A stretch of DNA of 64,000 nucleotides, taken from NCBI RefSeq assembly GCF_028737205.1, contig NZ_JAQZAL010000024.1, forward strand, positions 1-64,000. The letters run 5' to 3'. The notes under the pieces were generated by a model. It was not told where the DNA came from, did no database searches, and saw nothing but the letters and a program-made list of their open reading frames with translations. This document shows positions 16,610-25,007 of this stretch, piece after piece (the first letter of the stretch is position 1; each line of letters opens with the position of its first letter). Source of the DNA: Actinomycetospora lutea. Its GTDB lineage: Bacteria; Actinomycetota; Actinomycetes; Mycobacteriales; Pseudonocardiaceae. A program made the translations under genes and the position numbers.

Positions 16610-17914
16610 GTGGACGTCGTGCTCGAGCTCGGGCTGGTGCTGGTCTTCGTGCTGATCGGCGGCTTCTTCGCCGCCGCCGAGATCGCGCTCGTGTCGCTGC
16701 GCTCGGGCCAGGTCGCCGCCCTCGCCGAGCGGGGACGGCGGGGCCGCGCCGTGGCCCACCTGCGCGGCGACTCCAACCGCTTCCTGTCCGCGGTGCAGAT
16801 CGGCGTGACGTTCACCGGGTTCTTCGCCTCGAGCTACGGCGGGGCGACGCTCGCGGGGCGCCTCGAGCCGGGGCTGATCGGGATCGGCCTGCCGGTGGCG
16901 CTCGCCGCGACGCTCGCCCTGGTCCTGGTCACCGCGCTCGTGTCGTACCTGTCGCTGGTCGCGGGGGAGCTCGTGCCCAAGCGGCTGGCCCTCCAGAACC
17001 CCGAGGGCGTGTCGCTGACCACCGCCCCGGTGCTCGACCGCCTCGCCTCGCTGACGCGCCCGCTGATCTGGCTGCTCTCGGTCTCGACCAACGCCGTCGT
17101 GCGCCTGCTGGGCGTCGATCCCCGGCACACCGAGGACGAGGTCAGCGAGGACGAGCTGCGCGACATGGTGCGCACCACCAGCACGCTGACCGACGACGAG
17201 CGCCGCCTGCTCACCGACGCCTTCGAGGCGACCGACCGGGTGATCAGCGAGGTCATGGTGCCGCGCACCGAGGTCGACTTCCTCGACGCGGACCTCACCG
17301 CCGCCGAGGCGGTCGCGCAGATCTCCGACCGGCCGCACTCGCGCTACCCCGTGATCGGCGAGTCGGTCGACGACGTCCTGGGCTTCGTCCACGTCCGCGA
17401 CATCCTGACCGCCCAGATCACGGCCGCGGGCACGTCGCCCCAGCTGCGCGACGTCGTCCGCGCCATCACGGTCCTGCCCGGCAGCAAGCCCGTGCTCGAC
17501 ACCCTGTCGCTGCTGCGCCGGGGCGGGAGCCACATCGCCGTCGTCATCGACGAGTACGGCGGCACCGACGGGATCGTCACCGTGGAGGACCTCGTCGAGG
17601 AGATCGTCGGCGAGATCCGCGACGAGTACGACCCGAAGGCCGTCGCCGCCCGGGCGACCGACGGCGCCTACGAGGTCGACGGGCTCCTGCACCGCAGCGA
17701 CGTCGCCGGCCAGACGGGCATCGAGCTGCCCGACGGCTCCTTCGACACCCTCGGCGGCTTCGTCCTGCAGCTGCTCGGGCGCACCCCGGCCGTCGGCGAC
17801 GTCGTCGACGACCTCGACCACCGCTTCGTCGTCACCGCCGTCGACGGCCTTCGCGTGGCACGCGTGCGGATCACGCCGCTGGCGCCGGAGGAGACCGGCT
17901 CCGAGGAGCCGTAG
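16610..17914 (+). CDS. CNNM/CorC-type hemolysin family membrane protein with CBS domains
   Basis: The product has 434 residues. Three or four hydrophobic segments of a DUF21 (CNNM) domain occupy about residues 1-150 (VLVFVLIGGFFAAAEIALVS first). A CBS pair (about 190-310; VMVPRTEVDFLDADL, GFVHVRDILTAQ, VVIDEYGGTDGIVTVEDLVEEIVGEI) and a C-terminal CorC_HlyC domain (GIELPDGSFDTLGGFVLQLLGR) follow. Family members are implicated in magnesium or cobalt transport or homeostasis; the hemolysin name is historical. GTG 16610 begins the hydrophobic segment. A terminator-like hairpin follows at 17946. Confidence 0.92.
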   Translation: MDVVLELGLVLVFVLIGGFFAAAEIALVSLRSGQVAALAERGRRGRAVAHLRGDSNRFLSAVQIGVTFTGFFASSYGGATLAGRLEPGLIGIGLPVALAATLALVLVTALVSYLSLVAGELVPKRLALQNPEGVSLTTAPVLDRLASLTRPLIWLLSVSTNAVVRLLGVDPRHTEDEVSEDELRDMVRTTSTLTDDERRLLTDAFEATDRVISEVMVPRTEVDFLDADLTAAEAVAQISDRPHSRYPVIGESVDDVLGFVHVRDILTAQITAAGTSPQLRDVVRAITVLPGSKPVLDTLSLLRRGGSHIAVVIDEYGGTDGIVTVEDLVEEIVGEIRDEYDPKAVAARATDGAYEVDGLLHRSDVAGQTGIELPDGSFDTLGGFVLQLLGRTPAVGDVVDDLDHRFVVTAVDGLRVARVRITPLAPEETGSEEP

Positions 17915-17945
17915 GGCCCGGATCCCGAGCCCTCCGGCGGCCCGG

Positions 17946-17966
17946 CGGGCGCCTCCTCGGCGCCCG
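17946..17966 (+). terminator. Candidate terminator after the CBS membrane protein gene
   Basis: CGGGCGCC-TCCTC-GGCGCCCG forms a perfect 8-bp stem with a 5-base loop, 31 bases past the stop. There is no U-tract, as is common in high-GC actinobacteria. Confidence 0.55.
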
Positions 17967-18078
17967 ACGCCGCACCCGGGCCGCCGCCGACGCCGGGTGC
18001 TCCACCTCACCGGCGCCGGTCGCCCCCGAGGAGCAGGATGGGGAGCGGGTCGGGGACCGGGCGCGCGTGAGGAGACCG

Positions 18079-18432
18079 ATGGACGACACGGACGACGTCG
18101 CGGTGCGGGAGGATCCGGAGCGCGGGGCCTTCGTGCTGGCCGTGGACGGCGTCGAGGCCGGCCACGTCGACGTCCGGCGCCGGCGATCGCCGTCGGCGAT
18201 CGTCCTGATCCACACCGAGGTCGAGCCCGCCTACGGCGGACGGGGCCTCGGCGGGCGTCTCGTGCGCGGCGTGTTCGACGCCGCCCGCGCCGAGGGGATC
18301 GCCCTGGTCCCGCTCTGCGAGTACGCCCAGCGGTGGGTCGGCCTGCACCCCGAGTACCTCGCCGACGTGCCGCCGCACGACCGGCAGCGGCTCGGCCTTC
18401 CGGAACCCCAGATGGCGGGAGAGGACCAGTGA
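18079..18432 (+). CDS. GNAT family N-acetyltransferase, short YjdJ type
   Basis: This 117-residue protein has the minimal acetyltransferase core: AIVLIHTEVEPAYGGRGLGGRLVRGVFDAARAEG holds the acetyl-CoA loop (motif A, R/Q-x-x-G-x-G/A form), followed by LVPLCEYAQRWVGLHPEYLADV. It is of the small YjdJ class with unknown acceptor. ATG 18079 has GGAG 4 bases before it. Its stop overlaps the UBP zinc-finger gene by GTGA, so the two are translated together. Confidence 0.87.
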   Translation: MDDTDDVAVREDPERGAFVLAVDGVEAGHVDVRRRRSPSAIVLIHTEVEPAYGGRGLGGRLVRGVFDAARAEGIALVPLCEYAQRWVGLHPEYLADVPPHDRQRLGLPEPQMAGEDQ

Positions 18433-18773
18433 GCACCCAGGAGATCGACCCGCACGCCGAGCCCTCGGGCACCGGCTGCCTCGAGTGCGACCAGCACGGC
18501 GGCTGGTGGTTCCACCTGCGCCGCTGCGCGGCCTGCGGCCACATCGGCTGCTGCGACTCGTCGCCGAGCCAGCACGCGACGCGCCACGCCCGCGAGCAGG
18601 GCCACCCGATCCTCACGAGCTTCGAGCCCGGCGAGGACTGGTTCTTCGACGACCGCGACGGCTCGGTGGGGCACGGCCCCGTCCTCGCGGGCGCGCAGAA
18701 CCACCCCGAGGACCAGGGGGTGCCGGGACCGGCGGGCCGCGTCCCGGAGGACTGGCAGCGCCGCCTGCACTAG
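18429..18773 (+). CDS. UBP-type zinc finger protein
   Basis: This 114-residue protein contains a ZnF-UBP fold: CLECDQHGGWWFHLRRCAACG, HIGCCDSSPSQHATRHAREQGHP. Cysteines and histidines coordinate zinc, and the fold in eukaryotes binds free ubiquitin C-termini. Bacterial members are uncharacterised. The C-terminus (EDWQRRLH) is disordered and acidic. GTG 18429 overlaps the GNAT gene. The GNAT-UBP pairing suggests a joint role in modifying or reading a small molecule or protein terminus. Confidence 0.88.
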   Translation: MSTQEIDPHAEPSGTGCLECDQHGGWWFHLRRCAACGHIGCCDSSPSQHATRHAREQGHPILTSFEPGEDWFFDDRDGSVGHGPVLAGAQNHPEDQGVPGPAGRVPEDWQRRLH

Positions 18774-18850
18774 TCGGTCGCGCCAAGGAGATGCGCACGC
18801 CAGCGCTCCTGCGTCGCGCTGTCCTGCGACCTCCGGCGCGGTCGGGCTGG

Positions 18851-19603
18851 TCAGCCCGTGGGGCCGAAGCGCTCCACGCGGATCGTCCCGGCGGGCTGGC
18901 CGGCGTCGACGAGCAGCGTCTCCATCGCGCCGGTGAAGCGCGCGGAGCCGCAGAGGTACACGGTGACCCCGGGGTCGACGAGCGCCGCGACGGCCGCCAT
19001 GTCGAGCCGGCTCCCGCCCGGCACACGGGTCAGCGCGATCCGGGCGCCGACGGCCTCGAGCTCGTCGGCGTAGGGCAGGCGGTCGCGGCCGGTCGCGCTC
19101 ACCGCGAGCCGCAGCCGCTCGGGGTGCCCGAGGTCGATCGCGTGCCGCAGCATCCCGACCAGCGGGGCCACGCCGCTCCCGCCCCCGATCCCGACGGCCG
19201 GGACACCCCCGCTCCACACGAACCAGCGCCCGATCGGCCCGCGCACCTCGAGCTCGTCGCCGGGCTCGACGACGTCGGCGAGGTAGCCGGACACCTCGCC
19301 GTCCTCGATGCGCTCGACGAAGAGCTCGACGAGGTCGTCGCCGGGCGCCGAGGCCACCGAGTACGACCGCTGCGCGGTGTAGCCGTCCGGCGCGCGCAGC
19401 CGCACGACGTAGTGCTGCCCGGGGTGGTGCTGGACGCGCTCGGGCACGGCGAGGCGCAGCACCACGGCGTCGGTCGACGGGTGGGCGACCTCGACGACGC
19501 GCGCGTCGCGCCACTTCGCCGCCGCCCGCCGGTCGTTCGGGCCGCCGATGCGGTCGTCGGGGACGACCCAGGGCTCGTCAGTCCCCGTCGAAGCGCTGCT
19601 CAC
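18851..19603 (-). CDS. Ferredoxin reductase-like FAD/NAD-binding oxidoreductase
   Basis: This 250-residue FNR-fold protein has the FAD motif RSYSVASAP, a second FAD or phosphate block VRGPIGRWFVW, the NAD motif GIGGGSGVAPLVGMLRHA and the closing YLCGSARFTGAMETLLVDAG. No iron-sulfur cysteines are present. It would pass electrons from NAD(P)H. The GTG at 19603 lies 26 bases inside the end of the sulfite-oxidase-like gene, so the two overlap and are almost certainly coupled. It is probably the dedicated reductase of that molybdoenzyme. Confidence 0.88.
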   Translation of the reverse strand: MSSASTGTDEPWVVPDDRIGGPNDRRAAAKWRDARVVEVAHPSTDAVVLRLAVPERVQHHPGQHYVVRLRAPDGYTAQRSYSVASAPGDDLVELFVERIEDGEVSGYLADVVEPGDELEVRGPIGRWFVWSGGVPAVGIGGGSGVAPLVGMLRHAIDLGHPERLRLAVSATGRDRLPYADELEAVGARIALTRVPGGSRLDMAAVAALVDPGVTVYLCGSARFTGAMETLLVDAGQPAGTIRVERFGPTG

Positions 19604-20183
19604 GCCAGGGGTCGCCTCGCTCGTGATAGCCGTTCACCTCCCAGAAGCCGGGCTCGTCGTGGTCGAGCAGGGTGATCTTGGAGATCCACTTCGCGGACTT
19701 CCAGAAGTAGAGGTGCGGCACGAGCATCCGCACCGGCCCGCCGTGCTCGCGCGTCAGCGGCTTGCCCTCGTGCTCCCAGACCAGCCACGCCTTGCCGCCG
19801 CGGACGTCGTCGAGCGGCAGGTTGGTGGTGTAGCCGGTGGTCGACGTCTCGACGACGAACGTGGCCTCCGGCTTCACACCGACCGCGTCGAGCAGCGTGT
19901 CGAACGAGATGCCGGTGAAGTTGGTGTCGAGCTTCGACCACGTCGTCACGCAGTGGATGTCGCCGGCGTACACCGACGGCGGCAGCAGGCGCAGCTCGCG
20001 CAGCGTCCACGTGGTCGGCGTCTCGACCAGCCCGTCGACGGTGACGGTCCACGTGTCGGCGTCCATCCGCGGCGTCGCCTCGGCGGTGAGCACCGGCCAC
20101 CCCGCCCCGACGTCGTACTGTCCCGGCGGCAGGCGCGGGTCGCGCTCGCGTCGCCGGCCGAGGAATCCGCGCGTGGTCGCCAC
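19578..20183 (-). CDS. Sulfite oxidase-like molybdopterin oxidoreductase
   Basis: This 201-residue cytoplasmic protein has the oxidoreductase molybdopterin-binding fold. The cysteine of SVYAGDIHCVTTWSKLDTNF is the expected molybdenum ligand, and GGPVRMLVPHLYFWKSAKWISKI is the conserved later block. It resembles the MsrP/YedY catalytic subunit but lacks a Tat signal and is short. The GTG start at 20183 precedes VATTRGFLG. Partnership with the overlapping FNR-type gene suggests an NAD(P)H-linked reduction, possibly of sulfoxides. It is divergent from an LLM gene. Confidence 0.88.
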   Translation of the reverse strand: MATTRGFLGRRRERDPRLPPGQYDVGAGWPVLTAEATPRMDADTWTVTVDGLVETPTTWTLRELRLLPPSVYAGDIHCVTTWSKLDTNFTGISFDTLLDAVGVKPEATFVVETSTTGYTTNLPLDDVRGGKAWLVWEHEGKPLTREHGGPVRMLVPHLYFWKSAKWISKITLLDHDEPGFWEVNGYHERGDPWREQRFDGD

Positions 20184-20287
20184 GTCACCACTCCGTCCGC
20201 TCCGGGGTCACGCTCGACACTAGTGACGGGAACACCCCCGTGCCGAGGGTCGTTGCCCCGATCACCGGACCCCCGGAAGGAGATGCC

Positions 20288-21334
20288 GTGCCCACCCCCG
20301 ACGTCCCGCTCGAGAAGCTGGGATTCCTGACGCTCGGACTCTTCGACGGCGACGACCCCGGCCCGGGCATGGAGTCGACGCTCGAGGTCATCGAGCTGGG
20401 CGAGCAGCTCGGCTTCGACAGCGCCTACCTGCGCCACCGGCACTTCCAGACCGGCATCTCCTCGCCGATCGCGATCATGGCGGCGCTGACGCAGCGGACG
20501 TCGCGCATCGCGATGGGCACCGCGGTGACGCCGCTGGGCTGGGAGAACCCGCTGCGCATGGCCGAGGACCTCGCCACCGTCGACATCCTCTCCGGCGGCC
20601 GGCTCGAGCCCGGCTTCAGCGTGGGTCCGCCGATCCACTGGGAGGACGTCAAGCAGGCGCTCTACCCGGACACCGCCGACGCCGAGGACCTCACCTACGA
20701 GCGCGTCGCGCGCCTGCTGCGGATGGTCCGCGGCGAGCCCGTGAGCACGTTCTCGGGCACCGCGGGCTTCGAGGAGTTCTCCGCGCGGGTCGAGCCGCAC
20801 GCCCCCGGTCTCGGCGACCGCATCTGGTACGGCGCGGGCAGCGGGCGCTCGACGCGGTGGGCCGCCGAGCAGGGCCTGAACCTGCTGACCAGCAACATCA
20901 TCAAGCCCGAGGACTCCGACCTCGAGCGCGACGGGCGCTGGGACTTCGCCGCGATCCAGCAGCGCCAGATCGCGCTGTTCAGGGCGCACCACCCCGACGG
21001 CGAGGCCGCGCGCGTCTCGCAGGGGCTCGTCGTCATCCCCACCGACTCCGCGACGCCCGAGCAGCGCGCCAGGTACGAGGCCTACGTCGCGAAGCGCACC
21101 CCGCGGACCTCGGCGCCGCTGGGCCCGCCCGGGCCGGGGCTGCTCGCCGCGCCCGACGTGCTGGGCACGTCCGAGGAGGTCGCCGAGAAGCTGTACGCCG
21201 ACGCGGCGTTCCGCGAGGTCCGCGAGGTCGTCTTCGCGCTGCCGTTCACCTTCGAGCACGAGGACTACGTGCAGATCCTCACCGACATGGCGACGAAGCT
21301 GGGCCCGGCGCTGGGCTGGAAGCCCGCCGCGTAG
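20288..21334 (+). CDS. LLM class flavin-dependent oxidoreductase
   Basis: This 348-residue luciferase-like protein has GEQLGFDSAYLRHRHFQTG, PLRMAEDLATVDILSGGRLEPGFSVGPP and IWYGAGSGRSTRWAAEQGLNLL, close to the alkanal monooxygenase-like group that uses reduced flavin. GTG 20288 has a GGAAGGAG site 5 bases before it; the ATG at 20283 is out of frame. It abuts the next ligase gene with no gap (TAG then ATG). The pair may oxidise an aldehyde or ketone to an acid and then activate it. Confidence 0.88.
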   Translation: MPTPDVPLEKLGFLTLGLFDGDDPGPGMESTLEVIELGEQLGFDSAYLRHRHFQTGISSPIAIMAALTQRTSRIAMGTAVTPLGWENPLRMAEDLATVDILSGGRLEPGFSVGPPIHWEDVKQALYPDTADAEDLTYERVARLLRMVRGEPVSTFSGTAGFEEFSARVEPHAPGLGDRIWYGAGSGRSTRWAAEQGLNLLTSNIIKPEDSDLERDGRWDFAAIQQRQIALFRAHHPDGEAARVSQGLVVIPTDSATPEQRARYEAYVAKRTPRTSAPLGPPGPGLLAAPDVLGTSEEVAEKLYADAAFREVREVVFALPFTFEHEDYVQILTDMATKLGPALGWKPAA

Positions 21335-23035
21335 ATGGCCGACCCCACCGACCCCACCGACCATGCCGACCGCACCGGGCTGGGCCCGGTCCTCGCGGAG
21401 CTGACCGCCCCGGGCGGCGAGTTCGCGATGGTCCCGGTGACCGTCGACGGCGTCGCGATGCGCGTCCACGAGCGGGCTCCGCACACCCTGCGCGAGCTGT
21501 ACGCGACGTCGCCCGCCCCCGACGACCGCGTGGCCACGGTCTACGGCCACGAGCGGTGCCCGTACGGCGAGCACCGGCGCCTCGTCGCGCACCTCGCGGG
21601 GTGGCTGGCCGGTCAGGGACTGCGACCCGGCGACCGGCTCGCCGTCGCAATGCGCAACGTGCCCGAGTGGACCGTGGCGTTCTGGGCGGCGATGGTCTCC
21701 GGCCTCGTGGTCGTGCCGCTCAACGCGTGGTGGACCGGCGGGCAGCTGGCGGGCGCGATCCGGCACGCCGGCGCCCGGGTGGTGATCGCGGACCCCGAGC
21801 GGGTCGCCGCGCTCGACGGCCACCCGGAGCTCCCGCCGATCGTGCGGGTGCGCGGCGAGGGCCCGCTCCCGGCCGGGGTGGTGGCGTGGGACGACGTGGT
21901 CCGGACCGGCGGCCCGGTTCCCGAGGTGGACGTCTCCCCCGACGACACCGCCACGATCATCTACACGTCGGGCACGACCGGAGCGCCCAAGGGCGTGGTC
22001 AGCAGCCACCGCAACCACGTGGCGAACGCGCTCAACGTCGCCTGCCTCGGCCGCGCCAACCAGCTGGCCGCCCAGCGGCGGGGCGAGCCCGCGCCCGCGC
22101 CCGCCCGGCCCGGCACGCTGCTGGCCTACCCCATGTTCCACATCGCCGGGCTCAACGGGCTCTACGGCGCCGCGCTGTCCGGCGCCACGCTCGCGCTGAT
22201 GCACCACTGGGACCCGGACGAGGCGCTGCGCCTCATCGCCACCGAGCAGCTCACCAACGCCTCGGGGGTGCCCGCCGTGCTGCGCGACGTCGTCGAGCTG
22301 GCCGTCGAGCACCCGCGCGAGACCGCCTCGCTCAGCCGCATCGCGATGGGCGGCGCGCCCATCCCCCCGTCGCTGGTGCGGCGGGTGGCCACCGAGCTCG
22401 CCGGGCGCGCGTCGGCGGCCAACGGGTACGGCGCCACGGAGACGACGTCCGCGGTGTGCGCCAACACCGGCGCCGACTACGCCGCGCACCCCGACAGCGT
22501 CGGCCGGCCGGTGCCCGGCACCGAGCTGCGGATCGTCGACCCGGGCACGGGGGCCGAGGTCCCCGACGGCACGGTCGGCGAGCTCTGCTTCCGCGGCCCG
22601 CAGATCATGCGCGGCTACTGGCGCGATCCGGAGGCGACCGGGGCCGTGCTGCGCGACGGCTGGCTGCGCAGCGGCGACCTCGGGCTGCGCCGCGACGGCT
22701 GGGTGCACGTGGTCGACCGCGCCAAGGACGTCGTCGTGCGCGGCGGCGAGAACGTGTACTGCGGGGAGGTCGAGGCGGCGCTGCTCGCCCGGCCCGGCGT
22801 CCTCGAGGCCGCGGTGGTCGGCGTGCCCCATCCCCGGCTCGGCGAGGACGTCGCCGCGGTCCTCGTCGCCGCGCCGGGTGCCGCCCCCGACACCGCGGCG
22901 CTGCGGGAGGCCCTGCTCGCGACCCTGCCGGCGTTCGCCGTGCCGGGCACGGTGATCTGGCGGGACTCCCCGCTCCCGCGCACCGCCACCGGCAAGATCC
23001 TCAAGGACGCCCTGCGGCGGGAGCTCGCCGGCTGA
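21335..23035 (+). CDS. Class I adenylate-forming acyl-CoA ligase
   Basis: This 566-residue ANL enzyme has the phosphate loop TIIYTSGTTGAPKG, the adenine motif NGYGATETTS, the motif LRSGDLGLRRDG, the hinge RAKDVVVRGGENVYCGEVE and the catalytic-lysine tail PRTATGKILKDALRRELAG. It forms an acyl-CoA from an unknown acid. ATG 21335 directly follows the stop of the LLM gene. Its stop TGA at 23033 meets the convergent MpaB stop at 23036-23038 without any spacer. Confidence 0.93.
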   Translation: MADPTDPTDHADRTGLGPVLAELTAPGGEFAMVPVTVDGVAMRVHERAPHTLRELYATSPAPDDRVATVYGHERCPYGEHRRLVAHLAGWLAGQGLRPGDRLAVAMRNVPEWTVAFWAAMVSGLVVVPLNAWWTGGQLAGAIRHAGARVVIADPERVAALDGHPELPPIVRVRGEGPLPAGVVAWDDVVRTGGPVPEVDVSPDDTATIIYTSGTTGAPKGVVSSHRNHVANALNVACLGRANQLAAQRRGEPAPAPARPGTLLAYPMFHIAGLNGLYGAALSGATLALMHHWDPDEALRLIATEQLTNASGVPAVLRDVVELAVEHPRETASLSRIAMGGAPIPPSLVRRVATELAGRASAANGYGATETTSAVCANTGADYAAHPDSVGRPVPGTELRIVDPGTGAEVPDGTVGELCFRGPQIMRGYWRDPEATGAVLRDGWLRSGDLGLRRDGWVHVVDRAKDVVVRGGENVYCGEVEAALLARPGVLEAAVVGVPHPRLGEDVAAVLVAAPGAAPDTAALREALLATLPAFAVPGTVIWRDSPLPRTATGKILKDALRRELAG

Positions 23036-23863
23036 TCAGACGAGCGGGCGGCCGAGCGCGCGGCGCACGCGCAGGTCGGCGAGCGCGGTGCTGTAGGGCG
23101 CGCGGCGCAGCCCGCCGGGCAGCCGGTGCACCACCGCGCCGAGGCGGCGCAGCTGCGTCTCGAACCGCTCCTGGTCGGCCGGCGACCACGCGAGGCCGAG
23201 CAGCGAGCGGAACGGTTCGTGCAGGAACCCGGTGGTGAGGAATGTCCGCATCGCCCGGGAGGCCCCGCGCAGCGGCTCCGGCAGGAACTCGCCGTCGATC
23301 AGCCGCGCGACGTAGGCGGCCACGGCGTCGTCGATCCGCACGTGGGTGAGCCCGTCGTCCCAGGCGTCGTCGAACGCGGCCCGGTCGGCCGGCCACTGTT
23401 CCGGGCGCATCTGCAGCGTCGTGCCGAGCGTGGCGCACTGCCGGTACACCGCGTCCGGCAGCCGCGTCCCGGGCTCGCCGGCGAGCAGGCCCCAGGTGTC
23501 CTCGAACGCGCGGTACAGGCACATCGCCACCCAGCGCTGCAGCTCCGGGTCGAACGCGTCGTAGTCGACCGGGCTCTCGGCGGTCGCGTGCACGTGGGCG
23601 TGCGAGCGGCCGACCGCCCGCCGGTAGTCGGCGCGCTCGGCGTCGGTGCCCAGCAGCGCGACCGCGAGGTAGGCGGTGGTGGTCCGGAAGCGGTGCAGCG
23701 GGTGGCGCATCACGTCGCCGGAGTCGACCCGGCTCTCGGCGACCCCGTGACCGACGCCGGGCCACGACAGTTCCATGATCACGTTGGCGGTCGCCGAGAG
23801 CACGACCGGCCCGAGCACGAGGTCCCGGGCCGATCGCGGTACCGCGGTCGGACCAGGCGTCAC
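23036..23863 (-). CDS. MpaB/DUF2236 family oxygenase
   Basis: This 275-residue protein matches the family of latex-clearing protein Lcp and the fungal oxygenase MpaB: histidine-rich heme-family helices (RHPLHRFRTTTAYLAVALLGT, GRSHAHVHATAESPVDYDAFDPELQRWVAMCLYRAFEDTWG). In Lcp a b-type heme activates oxygen for C=C cleavage. GTG 23863 overlaps the acyl-CoA dehydrogenase stop by GTGA, so it is coupled to a beta-oxidation-like enzyme under a GntR regulator. The substrate is unknown. Confidence 0.85.
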   Translation of the reverse strand: MTPGPTAVPRSARDLVLGPVVLSATANVIMELSWPGVGHGVAESRVDSGDVMRHPLHRFRTTTAYLAVALLGTDAERADYRRAVGRSHAHVHATAESPVDYDAFDPELQRWVAMCLYRAFEDTWGLLAGEPGTRLPDAVYRQCATLGTTLQMRPEQWPADRAAFDDAWDDGLTHVRIDDAVAAYVARLIDGEFLPEPLRGASRAMRTFLTTGFLHEPFRSLLGLAWSPADQERFETQLRRLGAVVHRLPGGLRRAPYSTALADLRVRRALGRPLV

Positions 23864-24996
23864 AGGCCGTACGACTTGCCGATGATGTCGCGCTGGATCT
23901 CGCTGGTGCCGCCGTACACGGTCGAGACCACGCTCTGGCGCAGCAGGCGCTCCATGCCGTACTCGGTGGCGTAGCCGTAGCCCCCGAGCATCTGCATGCC
24001 CTCGAGCGAGAGGTGCTTGGCGATCTCGGTGGCCTTGAGCTTCGCCATCGAGGCCTCGCGCGGGTACAGCGCGCCCGGGTTGGCGTCGATGGTGCGCGCG
24101 GTGTCGTGCACCAGGAGCTTCGTGGCCGCGAGCTCGGTCGCGTTGTCGGCGATGCGGTGGCGCATCGCCTGGAAGCTGCCGACCGGCCGGCCGAACTGGT
24201 GGCGTTCCTTGACGTAGGCGACGGTGTCGTCGAACGCCCGGCGCGCGAGCCCGAGCATGAGCCCGGCCAGGATCATGCGCTCGAGGTTCAGCCCGGCCAT
24301 GAGCTGGCGCCAGCCCTGCCCCTCGGTGCCGACGACGGCGTCGGCGGGCAGGTGGCAGTCGGTGAAGTAGAGGTCGTTGACCTCCTTGCCGCCCATCGTC
24401 TCGATGCCGTGCATCTCGAGCCCGTCGGCGTCGGTGGGCACCATGAACATCGTCAGGCCGTCGTGCTTGCCGCCCTCGGTGGAGGTGCGCGCGACGAGCA
24501 GGATGTGCTTCGAGATGTGGGCGTTCGAGCACCACGTCTTCTGGCCGTTGACCACCCAGCCGTTCTCGGTCTTCTCGGCCCTGCAGGTCAGGCCGCCGAC
24601 GTCGGAGCCCGCGCCCGGCTCGGACATCGAGATCGCCAGCAGCTCGCCGTTGATCACGTCGCCGAGCAGCTGCTGCTTCTGCTCCTCGGAGCCGCTGCGC
24701 TCGAGGGCCGCCGCGGTGATGATCGTCGTCCCGAAGCCGCCGATGGGGATCTGGTGGTACGAGGTCTCCTCGAGGAACACGAGCAGGTCGGTCATCGACC
24801 CGCCGGAGCCGCCGTAGGCCTCGGGCAGCGCGATGCCGAGCCAGCCCTGGTCGGCCATCTTGCGGTAGACCTCCATCGAGTGCGGGCCCTCGGCGGTCAG
24901 CTCGTCGCGCCGCGCCTTGTCGGGCACCTCGCGGCGGGCGAACTCCGCGATGGCGTTCGCGAGGTCCTGCTGCTCCTCGGTCAGGGTGACGGGCAT
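23860..24996 (-). CDS. Acyl-CoA dehydrogenase
   Basis: This 378-residue flavoprotein has the full ACAD layout: N-terminal helices (EEQQDLANAIAEFARREV), LGIALPEAYGGSGG, the FAD strand segment ISMSEPGAGSDVGGL, NGQKTWCSNAH and the C-terminal QMLGGYGYATEYGMERLLR with IYGGTSEIQ-like VYGGTSEIQRDIIGKSYGL. The active-site base should lie in the helix near YATEYGMERL. It introduces a double bond next to a CoA thioester. ATG 24996 follows the GntR gene by 11 bases, and its stop overlaps the MpaB start. Confidence 0.94.
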   Translation of the reverse strand: MPVTLTEEQQDLANAIAEFARREVPDKARRDELTAEGPHSMEVYRKMADQGWLGIALPEAYGGSGGSMTDLLVFLEETSYHQIPIGGFGTTIITAAALERSGSEEQKQQLLGDVINGELLAISMSEPGAGSDVGGLTCRAEKTENGWVVNGQKTWCSNAHISKHILLVARTSTEGGKHDGLTMFMVPTDADGLEMHGIETMGGKEVNDLYFTDCHLPADAVVGTEGQGWRQLMAGLNLERMILAGLMLGLARRAFDDTVAYVKERHQFGRPVGSFQAMRHRIADNATELAATKLLVHDTARTIDANPGALYPREASMAKLKATEIAKHLSLEGMQMLGGYGYATEYGMERLLRQSVVSTVYGGTSEIQRDIIGKSYGL

Positions 24997-25007
24997 CGTC
25001 GGTCTCC

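Noticed and set aside
20283-20285. ATG just before the LLM gene
   Set aside because: It is out of frame with the LLM protein; GTG 20288 is in frame with proper spacing.
19946-22831. A 961-residue open frame opposite the LLM and ligase genes
   Set aside because: It is composed of Arg, Gly, His and Val in the way of GC-skewed shadow and covers three well-supported genes.
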